The notes under the pieces: generated by a model
Databases searched by the model: none
What the model saw: only the letters and a program-made list of their open reading frames with translations
Told to the model about the DNA's origin: nothing
In this document: positions 1 through 8,503 of the stretch, piece by piece
How positions within the stretch are numbered: the stretch's first letter is position 1
Layout: each line of letters opens with the position of its first letter
Made by a program: the position numbers and the translations under genes
Source: JAAYRQ01 sp035647235
Lineage (GTDB): Bacteria; Bacillota; Syntrophomonadia; Syntrophomonadales; Syntrophomonadaceae
Assembly: GCA_964514235.1 (NCBI GenBank)
Contig: CAZEPV010000004.1
Coordinates: 77,345 to 141,344 of the forward strand
Reading direction: 5' to 3'
Length of the DNA stretch: 64,000 nucleotides

Positions 1-1014
1 CATATCAAGGACAATGTACTAGAAGTCATAGGCAAAACTCCCATGATAAGACTGAACCGCATAGGGGCAGATGTAGAACCGAATATATGTATTAAGTTGG
101 AATATACTAACCCTAGTGGCAGTCTCAAAGACCGTGTAGTTAATACAATAGTAAAAAAAGCAGAAGAAGAAGGCCTACTCAAGCCGGGAATGACGCTTTT
201 AGAAGGCACAACTGGTAACACAGGTATAGCTGCTGCTATGGTAGGCGCTGCTAGGGGCTACCCCGTAATTATTGTTATGCCCGAAGGGATGAGCGAGGAG
301 CGTAAAAAAACTATAAGGGCATATGGGGCCAATTTAGTATTAACCCCAGGGGCTGAAACTGATGTAGACTTAGTTTTGGAGGAAGTGACCAAAATTAAGA
401 AAGAATACGGGGATAAAGTATTTGAAATCGGGCAATTTTATAGAAATGAAAATCTGCTGGCTCATTTAGACAATACGGCTCCCGAAATATGGGAACAAAC
501 TGCTGGCAAGATTGATGCTTTTATCATGTGTCAAGGTACGGGAGGAACCATAACAGGTACTGCCAAGTATTTAAAAGAAAAAAATCCTAATATTAAAATC
601 TATGTCTCCGAACCTTCGGATTCGCCTATTTTGGCCTATGGCAAGATTGGACAGCATAAAGTCCAGGGCATAGCTGATGGTTTAATTCCCGAAATCCTAG
701 ATTTACAATATGTTGATGGTATTGTATTAGTTAGCTCTGAAGACTCCATTAAAATGGCCCAAGAAATCGCTCACAAAGAAGGCATCTTTTGCGGTATTTC
801 TTCTGGCTGTAATGTAGCAGCTGCCAAAAAAGTAGCCACTAAATACCCAGATTTAAGCTGTATTGTAACCATGGTCAATGATAATGGTCTACGCTATTTG
901 TCCACAGAATTATGTGGCACCTTTACAGATAGACAATTATTAGAGCGGGAATATACCTTGAGCCAAGAGGATTTGGATAAACTAAAAAAGTATGATTTTG
1001 AGATAATTGAATAG
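1..1014 (+). CDS. Cysteine synthase family PLP enzyme (5' end outside window)
   Basis: Pyridoxal-phosphate lyase of the cysteine synthase / cystathionine beta-synthase fold, expected to make cysteine from O-acetylserine (or a related activated serine) and sulfide in the cytoplasm. The frame is open from base 1: the residues before the first Met read NVLEVIGKTPM, the normal N-terminus of the family, so the true start lies just upstream of the window. Visible motifs are the PLP-lysine region NPSGSLKDRV, the phosphate/substrate loop GTTGNTG (Thr where many have Ser) and the glycine loop GTGGTITG. The protein ends normally and a strong inverted repeat follows. Whether it uses O-acetylserine, O-phosphoserine or homocysteine cannot be told from sequence alone. 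Confidence 0.9.
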   Translation, partial: HIKDNVLEVIGKTPMIRLNRIGADVEPNICIKLEYTNPSGSLKDRVVNTIVKKAEEEGLLKPGMTLLEGTTGNTGIAAAMVGAARGYPVIIVMPEGMSEERKKTIRAYGANLVLTPGAETDVDLVLEEVTKIKKEYGDKVFEIGQFYRNENLLAHLDNTAPEIWEQTAGKIDAFIMCQGTGGTITGTAKYLKEKNPNIKIYVSEPSDSPILAYGKIGQHKVQGIADGLIPEILDLQYVDGIVLVSSEDSIKMAQEIAHKEGIFCGISSGCNVAAAKKVATKYPDLSCIVTMVNDNGLRYLSTELCGTFTDRQLLEREYTLSQEDLDKLKKYDFEIIE

Positions 1015-1032
1015 GATTTTACCTATAAGCAA

Positions 1033-1075
1033 GGGTTAGGTGTATATGCTAGTATATAGGCCTAACCCATTTTAT
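1033..1075. terminator. Bidirectional terminator between convergent genes
   Basis: An 8-bp perfect stem, GGGTTAGG (1033-1040) with CCTAACCC (1061-1068), is followed by a T-rich stretch. It lies between the cysteine synthase gene and the convergent chemoreceptor gene and can serve both. Confidence 0.7.
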
Positions 1076-1079
1076 TATG

Positions 1080-2555
1080 CTATGAAACACTAGCAGACAT
1101 CTGTTCAGAAAGCTTATTTAATAAATGAGCTAGTTCATTAAATTCCTCGAATTTTTCTAATTGCATAAGGGTAGAAGCTAATACTTCCTCTACACTGGCT
1201 GTATTTTCCTGGGAGGCAGCAGCTAGATTGTTCATCATTGATTCGATATTCGTACTTTCCATAGTAACCTGGCCTAATTGTTCATATATATTCTTTAGCT
1301 GTTCTGAAGTGTTTGCAACTCCAGCCACAATCTCTGTAAAAACTTGCTTAGTATCAATAACTCTTTCGAAACTTTCGTTTACATACTTTTGCCCTTGTAA
1401 AGTAATTTCTGTGCTATCGCGAACAAGTTTTTCGTTTTCCGCAATTATTTCATTAATGTTTTTAGTCGCTTCGATTGATTGGGCTGCTAAGTTCCTTACT
1501 TCCTCTGCCACCACTGCAAACCCCTTCCCAGCCTCACCAGCCCGAGCAGCTTCTATGGCCGCATTAAGAGCCAAAAGATTAGTCTGATCCGTAATATCAT
1601 TAATTAGATTGGTTATTTGCATCACTTGGGCAAAAGAAGTATCCATCAGATTTGCAGTCTGCGCAGATACTTCCACTACTTCTTTCATCTCTTTTAAAGC
1701 CACTTCAACATTTGCTATATGCTTGTTTCCTAGTTCTGTAGCCTCCCTATTCTGGGCTGATACCTCTTGTATTTTTTCTATTTCATTAAATAATGAGGCT
1801 AGGATTTTATCCATGCTTGCTGTTGCGGCTGAAGCTTGGGAAATATTGTGGGTTTGTTCTGTTATAGTAGTGGCCATATCCTGTATAGCAGAATTGGATT
1901 CCCTAGCCGAAATTGTTGTATAATCTGAAGATTCGCTTAAGTTGCTGCTTATTGCACCGATTTCCTGGGAATTATTCTTAACCATATTAATAGTTTGATT
2001 TAAAGAATCTAATAAGACCTGTCCTTCCCTTTCATTCACCAAAACTCTTTCGATTAGCAAAGATGCCTGTCGGGTAAGAATCCCCGCACTAACCGCCGCA
2101 AGAATAAATATAACCATAATTGAAATCCAAACCCGAGGAAGAATATTAATGAAAAATGGATCGGGATTTATTGCAAAACTAAGCCCATTAAAAGCCAAGA
2201 CCAAAAAGGAATATAAATAAACAATGCGGGGCTGAAAATACATAGAAAACATAATTATTCCCCAAAAATATAGAAAAACAAATCCAGTATTAAAACTCCC
2301 GGTCCCCAGGAAACCTAAGATTGCGAACATAGCGAAAGATAAGGTATATAGATATTTGCTCAAGAATTCCTTTTCTGTATTAGTAAGGGCCCTAGAAACA
2401 ATGCAAGCAATAATTCCTAGCAATGATAAAGCTGTTTTCCCCCCCAAGGAAAATACAAAATAAAACAGAGGTACCGAAATTAAACCGGGTATTAATACAA
2501 TCCAAAATACAACCCGATTTATGTATTTTTCATGACTTTCCAAGACTATATTCAC
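1080..2555 (-). CDS. Methyl-accepting chemotaxis protein without a large sensor domain
   Basis: Chemoreceptor-type signalling protein of 491 aa. The first ~170 residues form about six hydrophobic membrane segments with almost no extracytoplasmic loop. They are followed by the cytoplasmic coiled-coil signalling domain with the conserved hairpin tip around LLALNAAIEAARAGE, which contacts CheA/CheW. No HAMP or Cache domain is evident, so the membrane bundle itself may sense the stimulus (inference). The start is GTG, preceded by a GAGGAGGGGG ribosome site. No che genes are adjacent; it is an orphan receptor transcribed convergently with the preceding gene. Confidence 0.9.
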   Translation of the reverse strand: MNIVLESHEKYINRVVFWIVLIPGLISVPLFYFVFSLGGKTALSLLGIIACIVSRALTNTEKEFLSKYLYTLSFAMFAILGFLGTGSFNTGFVFLYFWGIIMFSMYFQPRIVYLYSFLVLAFNGLSFAINPDPFFINILPRVWISIMVIFILAAVSAGILTRQASLLIERVLVNEREGQVLLDSLNQTINMVKNNSQEIGAISSNLSESSDYTTISARESNSAIQDMATTITEQTHNISQASAATASMDKILASLFNEIEKIQEVSAQNREATELGNKHIANVEVALKEMKEVVEVSAQTANLMDTSFAQVMQITNLINDITDQTNLLALNAAIEAARAGEAGKGFAVVAEEVRNLAAQSIEATKNINEIIAENEKLVRDSTEITLQGQKYVNESFERVIDTKQVFTEIVAGVANTSEQLKNIYEQLGQVTMESTNIESMMNNLAAASQENTASVEEVLASTLMQLEKFEEFNELAHLLNKLSEQMSASVS

Positions 2556-2693
2556 ACATTCCCCCTCCTCGATCCTATAAATATTAACAATTCATGAATA
2601 ATTTATAAACATTATAGCCTAAATTTATTAAATTATATACTGCTATCATATCTATCCCTCCCATGAATCCACAAATTTGCTAGTAATCAATCT

Positions 2694-2720
2694 GGCTAAG
2701 ACCAAGAGTCTTGATAAGCC
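2694..2720. other. Stem-loop in the chemoreceptor / CmpB intergenic region
   Basis: The 216-bp gap 2556-2771 between two divergent genes contains an imperfect hairpin: GGCTAAGAC (2694-2702) faces GTCTT...AAGCC (2708-2720) with a small bulge. It is not followed by a T-run. It may be part of the leader of the small membrane gene downstream. No known riboswitch motif was recognised. Confidence 0.4.
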
Positions 2721-2771
2721 AGCTGCCAAACTTTACTAGTAAAAAAAACTTTTACTTACACAAAATAAATT

Positions 2772-3182
2772 ATGCTTATTAGGTTGATTGTTTATGGATT
2801 AATAGGATTTCTTACTGAAGTAATATTTACTGGAATGGGTAGCCTAATTTCTGGTTCCTGGTATTTAACTGGCTATACCTATCTATGGATGTTCCCTATT
2901 TATGCTATGGCAATTTTCTTGGAACCATTACATGATAGGATCAGAACAGCACCTTGGCTAATTAGGGGATTTATATATGTATCTGTCATCTTTATTATCG
3001 AATTTTTTGCAGGTTTTTTATTAAATATGTTAATAGGGTTCTGCCCTTGGGATTATACGGGATTAAGTTCTTATAGTGTAGGTGGCTATATTCGTTTAGA
3101 CTTTCTTCCCTTCTGGTTTGTGGCAGGACTATTATTCGAACGCCTACATGATTTTCTGGATTATATTCAACTGAGCTTGTAA
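2772..3182 (+). CDS. Small CmpB-family (putative ABC-transporter type IV) membrane protein
   Basis: A 136-aa protein that is almost entirely hydrophobic, with four likely membrane helices. It contains the segment CPWDYTGLSSY, which resembles the WDYS signature of the CmpB family (putative ABC-transporter type IV, PF06541), whose biochemical role is unknown. No clear Shine-Dalgarno precedes the ATG, so the start is uncertain. It stands alone between a structured leader and a strong bidirectional terminator, so it is probably its own transcription unit. Confidence 0.65.
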   Translation: MLIRLIVYGLIGFLTEVIFTGMGSLISGSWYLTGYTYLWMFPIYAMAIFLEPLHDRIRTAPWLIRGFIYVSVIFIIEFFAGFLLNMLIGFCPWDYTGLSSYSVGGYIRLDFLPFWFVAGLLFERLHDFLDYIQLSL

Positions 3183-3195
3183 GTGGTTAAATAAA

Positions 3196-3233
3196 AAATA
3201 AACCTAGCTTTTGCAAGTTAGATTTATTTTTTG
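3196..3233. terminator. Bidirectional rho-independent terminator
   Basis: Long hairpin: AAATAAA (3196-3202), CTA, GCTT, loop TTGC, then AAGT, TAG and TTTATTT (3223-3229), with one C/A mismatch, followed by further Ts. It lies between convergent genes. Confidence 0.85.
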
Positions 3234-3248
3234 CACTTGTATAACTAA

Positions 3249-4841
3249 TTACCCGTTTTCAACTTCTGCTAAGGCAATATCTTGAAAAGCATGAAATAAT
3301 TCGTGGCAAAACTCATCCCATCTCATGCTAATCCCAATAGTCTCTGCATCAGTCTGCAATAAATTGGGCCAAGCCACCAATTTGGCCATTTCAGCCGCGA
3401 GACCGTCAACCACTTCTGGGGAGCCACCCTTGAGAATGTCTTTTACGAATTCCTCTGGTTCATACCAAGAGGAGGCCCTTTGCATATCTCGATGAATCTG
3501 CATCAATAAGACATTTCTAGGCCCTTCCCATAACTCATTTACAGCAGAATCCCTATAAAGTCTAGGTAATACAGAAAAATCTTCTATAACCCCATGTCCT
3601 CCAAAAAGCGACATGGCAGTCCTAATAACATCTGTAGAATCATATGAGGCAGTAATCTTTTGTAGCATTATAAGTTCCCTAGTATTAAAAATTTGCTTAC
3701 GCTCTTCTAGGGTCGCTGACTTTGTAGAAACCTTGGCTAATCCACCTTGTGCAATAACACTTTTATATAGCTTAAATGCGCCTGCAGTAGTTCTCTGGGC
3801 TATTTTTTCCATATTTGCCAGTTGGCCAATCACTAAGGGAAAATTACTTATTTTTTGCCCAAATGCTTCCCGAAACTTTATATAGCCACTAGCTTCACGT
3901 ACAGCACGCGTCATAAAAGCCGCTGCTGAAAGCCCAACTGTTAGGCGTGAGTAAGAAAGAACAATTCCCACTATGTTAGCTACTCCCCTATCCAAAGGAC
4001 CTACCTGGTATGCTAATGCACCATCATAAGTCAATTCAGCAGTAGTCAATTCACTTGTGCCCATTTTCCATTTTATCCGATCGATTGTATAACCATTTCT
4101 AATTTCCTTTTCCTTGTTTCCGAGCAACCAAGAAGGTACTATGAAAAGTGCCACCTTATCTTCACCTTGTGGTTTGGCTGTAACCATAGAATAATCAGCA
4201 TGGGTTGCCGAACAGAAAAATTTCGTTCCGTAAAGGCGCCACTTTCCATCTTCCTTTACTGCTTCCAATAAATTTGCAGGAATATCGGAACCACCCTGAA
4301 TTTCCGAAATATATTGTGCACCTATAGCAAAATCTCCATTAATTCCTTCTTTACAATGCTGCAATATGTTTTTTAGTTCTGGGGTATCTGCAAAACGCTC
4401 AACAACCTCTACCATACCCTCTGTGCAAGTAATAGGACAGGCTACACAAGCCTCGCCATTCTGATAAATCAAATACATTTTAATTAGTTTTTCCCACTGG
4501 GATGTCTGACTGGAAAATAAGCCTTCTGAAAATATCTCCTTTTCCATCAGCTCAACTTCATGAGGGCGTACAATTCTATCAATACGGTTTAGGTGACCAT
4601 CATAATGCATCATATAAGGACGCTTTTCTGGATAAGCGATAGATTGTGCCATCTGGTTCCAACGATACGAAGCCTTGGTAGAAATTTCACGTGCCTTTTT
4701 ATCAACCTCCTGCCATTCTTTACCGACAAAATATTTAAGCGTCTTCTGAATAAAAGGATCACCATCATAAAAGTCAATTTGTTCACGCCAATCTAAAAAC
4801 TCCTGAAAATTATACGGGTTAAATCTGTCAGGTAATGACAT
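3249..4841 (-). CDS. Acyl-CoA dehydrogenase, long variant (530 aa)
   Basis: FAD-dependent acyl-CoA dehydrogenase that should oxidise an acyl-CoA thioester and pass electrons to electron-transfer flavoprotein. It is longer than the usual ~380-420 aa, with about 110 extra N-terminal residues, as in the AidB/ACAD long group. Seen in sequence: the FAD/substrate loop EIQGGSDIPAN, the R-x-x-FGQKISNF helix near residue 320, FGGHGVIEDF, and a C-terminal NELWEGPRN motif holding the likely catalytic glutamate. Cysteines 132, 135 and 139 form an unusual CxxCxxxC group. The gene is monocistronic, divergent from perR. The substrate is not predictable. Confidence 0.85.
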   Translation of the reverse strand: MSLPDRFNPYNFQEFLDWREQIDFYDGDPFIQKTLKYFVGKEWQEVDKKAREISTKASYRWNQMAQSIAYPEKRPYMMHYDGHLNRIDRIVRPHEVELMEKEIFSEGLFSSQTSQWEKLIKMYLIYQNGEACVACPITCTEGMVEVVERFADTPELKNILQHCKEGINGDFAIGAQYISEIQGGSDIPANLLEAVKEDGKWRLYGTKFFCSATHADYSMVTAKPQGEDKVALFIVPSWLLGNKEKEIRNGYTIDRIKWKMGTSELTTAELTYDGALAYQVGPLDRGVANIVGIVLSYSRLTVGLSAAAFMTRAVREASGYIKFREAFGQKISNFPLVIGQLANMEKIAQRTTAGAFKLYKSVIAQGGLAKVSTKSATLEERKQIFNTRELIMLQKITASYDSTDVIRTAMSLFGGHGVIEDFSVLPRLYRDSAVNELWEGPRNVLLMQIHRDMQRASSWYEPEEFVKDILKGGSPEVVDGLAAEMAKLVAWPNLLQTDAETIGISMRWDEFCHELFHAFQDIALAEVENG

Positions 4842-5108
4842 TACCCCACCTCCAAAAATAATATTAAATAGTTTACGGACACTCGTCTACATAAATTCTA
4901 TTGTAAGTTTTTTGCAAAATCAACTAATGGCAATGCTTTAAGAATACTATGCATATACATATTCCCTAGGAGCATAAATAAGGAAAAGTTGGTGATTAAT
5001 TTTCAAATGTGCATAGCAAATAGCAACCGAGTAGATTACATTAGACAATTCACCGCAGAAAGGAATAGAAAGATTGCTATAAAATTAAACCATATCAAAA
5101 ATCTCCAC
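4842..5108. other. Intergenic region between acyl-CoA dehydrogenase and perR promoter
   Basis: AT-rich gap upstream of two divergent genes. Apart from the perR promoter and operator listed separately I see no RNA gene or conserved motif. A short open frame starting near 5008 runs through the promoter without a ribosome site and is not considered a gene. Confidence 0.5.
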
Positions 5109-5136
5109 TTGACAAGATTTTCTTATATAGTATCAT
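5109..5136 (+). promoter_or_regulatory. Sigma-A type promoter of perR-catalase
   Basis: A perfect -35 hexamer TTGACA (5109-5114) is separated by 16 bp from TATCAT (5131-5136; 5 of 6 to consensus). It is placed to start transcription shortly before the Fur/PerR-type box. Confidence 0.7.
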
Positions 5137-5156
5137 TTTTTGTAATCAATACAAAG

Positions 5157-5171
5157 TGATAATAATTATTA
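5157..5171. promoter_or_regulatory. Fur/PerR-type operator
   Basis: TGATAAT-A-ATTATTA matches the Bacillus Fur-family 7-1-7 inverted repeat (TGATAATNATTATCA) at every fixed position but one, and the PerR version (TTATAATNATTATAA) at all but two. It sits just downstream of the predicted transcription start, in front of a PerR-like gene, which suggests autoregulation and control of the catalase. Confidence 0.7.
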
Positions 5172-5227
5172 AATGATAAGTGTTCTGCTACTAATTCATA
5201 TAAAAGCGTAAGGGGGTTGAATATTTG

Positions 5228-5638
5228 ATGAATCTGCAGTTAGAAAATTTAGCAGATGAATTAGAACAGAGAAATATACGTCCTTCTTACCAAAGAATTA
5301 AAATACTAGAATACCTAATTAGCAACCAGCACCATCAAAATGCTGAACAAATTTTTAATGATTTACGTGGGGAGATCCCTACCTTATCTAAAACTACAGT
5401 CTATAATAATCTGAATTTATTTGCAGCTGCTAATTTAGTGAGGATTATCACCATTGATGATAATGAAGCTAGATTTGACATTAATACAGATAATCACGGT
5501 CATTTTATATGTGAGGCTTGTGGATTTATATATGATTTTAAAATTAATCTTGATGAACCTACCCCAAAAGAATTAAGCAACTTTAAAATCAAGGTTAGGG
5601 ATGTGTATTTTAAAGGTATTTGCCCAAATTGCCTTTAA
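5228..5638 (+). CDS. perR: PerR-like peroxide-sensing Fur family repressor
   Basis: DNA-binding metalloregulator, 136 aa. An N-terminal winged helix carries the recognition region LSKTTVYNNL. The C-terminal half carries the structural zinc cysteines CEAC and CPNC. The regulatory-metal ligands look like PerR rather than Fur: Asp in RFDIN, two His in NHGHF and Asp in IYDF correspond to Bacillus PerR D85, H91, H93 and D104 (established for PerR; alignment by eye). It lies 35 bp upstream of a catalase gene, the classic PerR target, and behind a Fur-type box. The ATG at 5228 is chosen; an in-frame TTG at 5225 is equally close to the AGGGGG ribosome site. Confidence 0.85.
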   Translation: MNLQLENLADELEQRNIRPSYQRIKILEYLISNQHHQNAEQIFNDLRGEIPTLSKTTVYNNLNLFAAANLVRIITIDDNEARFDINTDNHGHFICEACGFIYDFKINLDEPTPKELSNFKIKVRDVYFKGICPNCL

Positions 5639-5673
5639 AATAAAATTAAGGCTTAAGGAGGCTTAGGATTTAT

Positions 5674-7137
5674 ATGCACGGTAACAATAAGCAGAAATTA
5701 ACCACAGCTACTGGTTGACCAGTAGTAGATAATCAAAATGCTATGACTGCAGGTCCTAGGGGCCCAATGTTACTCCAAGATGTTTGGTTTCTAGAAAAAC
5801 TGGCACATTTTGATCGGGAGGTAATCCCAGAAAGGAGAATGCATGCTAAAGGTTCTGGAGCACATGGTACATTTACTGTAACCCATGATATTACTAAATA
5901 CACCAAAGCTAAACTCTTTTCCGAAATTGGTAAAAAAACTGATATTTTCGTACGTTTCTCAACTGTAGCTGGTGAACGCGGTGCCGCAGATGCCGAACGT
6001 GACATCCGCGGTTTTGCTATAAAATTTTACACTGAGGAAGGTAACTGGGATTTGGCAGGGAACAATACTCCAGTATTTTTCCTACGGGATCCACTAAAAT
6101 TTCCAGACTTAAATAGAGCCGTTAAACGTGATCCCCGCTCTAATTTGAGGAGTGCCAAAAACAATTGGGATTTTTGGACCTCCTTACCCGAGGCCTTACA
6201 CCAAGTAACCATCACCATGAGTGATAGGGGCATCCCCTTATCATATAGGCATATGCACGGTTTTGGCAGTCATGCTTTTAGTATGATTAATGCTGACAAT
6301 GAAAGAGTATGGGTAAAGTTCCATTTCGTAACTCAACAAGGCATAAAAAATCTTACTGATGAAGAAGCCGCTAATATTATCGCTAATGACCGTGAAAGTC
6401 ACCAAAGAGATTTACTTGATAGCATTGACCGCGGTGATTTTCCCCGTTGGAAAATGTTTATCCAGGTAATGACAGATGAAGAAGCAGTAAATATGCCTTA
6501 TAATCCCTTTGATTTAACCAAAGTTTGGTATAAGAAAGACTTTCCTTTAATTGAAGTAGGCTATTTTGAACTTAACCGTAATCCGAAAAACTACTTCGCT
6601 GAGGTAGAACAAGTTGCATTTAACCCAGCTAATGTAGTACCTGGGATAAGTTTTTCACCTGATAAAATGCTGCAAGGCAGGTTATTCTCCTATGGTGATG
6701 CCCAACGCTACCGTCTAGGGGTTAATCACTACCAAATCCCCATTAATGCACCTAAATCACCCACACACGTTTATCATCGTGATGGGCAAATGCGGGTAGA
6801 CAATAATGCTGGAAGCACTTTAGGTTATGAACCAAATAGTTATGGAGAATGGCAAGAACAACCTGATTTTAAGGAACCACCACTTCCTATAAATGGTGCA
6901 GCAGATCACTGGAATTTCAGGGAAGATGATGATGACTATTATACTCAACCAGGTAAACTTTTCCGCTTAATGAGTGCTGAGCAACAGCAAGTATTATTTG
7001 ATAATACCGCACGTAATATGGGGAATGCACCAAAAGAAATAAAAATAAGGCATATTGGAAATTGTTTGAAGGCGGACCCTGCTTATGGTAAGGGAGTCGC
7101 AGATGCCCTTGGCATTTCGCTTGACGAAGTAAAATAA
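5674..7137 (+). CDS. Haem catalase with in-frame UGA at codon 15
   Basis: Clade-type small-subunit haem catalase, about 487 codons, decomposing hydrogen peroxide. Seen: the distal His in RRMHAKGSGAHG, the Asn in GNNTPVFF, and the proximal Tyr in RLFSYGDAQRYR. The ribosome site AAGGAGG (5655-5661) serves the ATG at 5674, and the residues from there (KLTTATG, then PVVDNQN) match the normal catalase N-terminus. However, codon 15 (5716-5718) is TGA, between Gly and Pro, where relatives carry a variable small residue including Cys. Translation could restart at the ATG at 5743, but that has no ribosome site. Options are selenocysteine, readthrough, a nonsense mutation or a sequence error. Cotranscribed with perR. 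Confidence 0.85.
5708..5725 (+). other. Perfect hairpin with the catalase UGA in its loop
   Basis: CTACTGG (5708-5714) and CCAGTAG (5719-5725) form a 7-bp stem around the four-base loop TTGA, which contains the in-frame UGA. A flanking G-U pair can extend it. The codons are those of the conserved catalase N-terminus, so the repeat may be chance. Confidence 0.6.
5741..5759 (+). promoter_or_regulatory. SECIS-like stem-loop downstream of catalase UGA (candidate)
   Basis: CTA-T-GACT (5741-5748), loop GCA (5749-5751), GGTC-C-TAG (5752-5759) pair with one mismatch. The loop begins with G about 30 nt after the UGA, inside the range expected for bacterial selenocysteine insertion elements. The underlying codons encode a conserved catalase segment, so this is only a candidate. 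Confidence 0.3.
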
Positions 7138-7153
7138 GTAAATATATCTAAAA

Positions 7154-7181
7154 GGGGGCAGTCTTATTGCCCCCTTTTTTT
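7154..7181 (+). terminator. Rho-independent terminator of perR-catalase
   Basis: GGGGGCA (7154-7160) pairs with TGCCCCC (7168-7174), followed by seven Ts. It marks the end of the perR-catalase unit. Confidence 0.9.
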
Positions 7182-7210
7182 AATAATCAGATTCCTATTT
7201 TCATTAATTA

Positions 7211-8473
7211 TTATCCCCGTATCTGCCCATCCCCATAAATCACGAATTTGCTAGTAGTTAATTCAGTCAAACCCATAGGGCCCCTGGCATGTAGCTTTTG
7301 GGTGCTTATGCCCATTTCTGCCCCAAAACCGAATTCATTACCATCCGTAAAACGGGTAGATGCATTGGCGAAAACTGCAGCAGCATCAACTTCAGATAGG
7401 AAAATTCTAGCATTAGTATAAGATTCAGTTACTATTGCTTCACTATGACCAGTACCATGCTGGTTTATATGGTCAATAGCTTCATCGAGTGAATCGACCA
7501 CTTTAACTGCTATAATTAGGGCTAAATATTCTTCATCCCAATCTTGCTCGACTGCATCCTTAAGATCTGCTACTATAGCTTTTGTCCTAGCACAGGCTCT
7601 AATTTCCACCCCATGATTTTGTAATTCCTCAATTATGCATGGTATAAATTCAACTGCAATGTCTTTATGGACTAAAAGGCTTTCGGCAGCATTACATACT
7701 GAAGGCCTTTGGATTTTCGCATTAATCGTAATCTTACTAGCCTTATTCAGATCGGCTGCTGCATCAATATAGACATGACAGTTGCCCATACCAGTCAAGA
7801 TTACAGGTACACTAGCATTTTCCTGAACTGCTTTAATTAAACCTTGACCACCACGTGGAATGAGAATATCTAAATAATCATGCATTTTCATCATGATTTC
7901 AGCAGCTTGGCGTTCTTCACTATCTACTAGCTGGATAGCACCTTCTGGTATGCCACCCGCCACAGCTGCATCACTAATAGTTTTGGCAATTACACGATTG
8001 GAATTAAGGGCCTCGGTTCCCCCTCTTAAGATAATGGCATTTCCCGATTTCAAACATAGTCCTGCTGCATCCGCAGTAACATTGGGTCTGGATTCATAAA
8101 TTATACCAATTACTCCAATCGGAGTTCTCACTCGTCCCACTTCTATACCGCTAGGTCTTTTGGTCATGCCTAGCATTTCTCCAACTGGATCAGGTAAGGC
8201 TGCAATTTCCCGCAAACCATCAGCCATGCCTTTAACCCGTTCCTCATTCAAAGTCAACCTTTCTAGTAAAGCTTTAGTTAAAGCTCTTTTTTTCCCAGCC
8301 TCTAAATCAAGCTTATTAGCCGCAATAATTTCAGTGGATTTTCTTTCTAGGCTGTCAGCCATAGCTAAAAGAGCTGAGTTTTTTATTTCAGTTGACATGG
8401 TATTTAGAGTCCTAGCTGCTACTTTAGCCTTTTTCCCCAAATCCGTAATATAATCTGGTAAATTATTATTCAT
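7211..8473 (-). CDS. proA: Gamma-glutamyl phosphate reductase
   Basis: Second step of proline synthesis: NADPH-dependent reduction of gamma-glutamyl phosphate to glutamate semialdehyde. The 420-aa protein is colinear with ProA, with the region IIYESRPNVTADAAGL and the catalytic-cysteine segment RPSVCNAAES. The start is the ATG at 8473 (MNNNLPDYI), 8 nt behind TAGGAGG; an upstream in-frame codon would place the start on top of that ribosome site. It is the last gene of proB-proA, with a 30-bp gap. Confidence 0.96.
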   Translation of the reverse strand: MNNNLPDYITDLGKKAKVAARTLNTMSTEIKNSALLAMADSLERKSTEIIAANKLDLEAGKKRALTKALLERLTLNEERVKGMADGLREIAALPDPVGEMLGMTKRPSGIEVGRVRTPIGVIGIIYESRPNVTADAAGLCLKSGNAIILRGGTEALNSNRVIAKTISDAAVAGGIPEGAIQLVDSEERQAAEIMMKMHDYLDILIPRGGQGLIKAVQENASVPVILTGMGNCHVYIDAAADLNKASKITINAKIQRPSVCNAAESLLVHKDIAVEFIPCIIEELQNHGVEIRACARTKAIVADLKDAVEQDWDEEYLALIIAVKVVDSLDEAIDHINQHGTGHSEAIVTESYTNARIFLSEVDAAAVFANASTRFTDGNEFGFGAEMGISTQKLHARGPMGLTELTTSKFVIYGDGQIRG

Positions 8474-8503
8474 AAAATAACCTCCTATTGGATTAATCAC
8501 TAC

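Noticed and set aside
1228..1923. Long open frames antisense to the chemoreceptor gene
   Set aside because: They are mirror images of the repetitive coiled-coil coding strand, with no ribosome site.
5008..5151. Open frame of about 47 codons before perR
   Set aside because: Runs through the perR promoter, has no ribosome site and no protein similarity.
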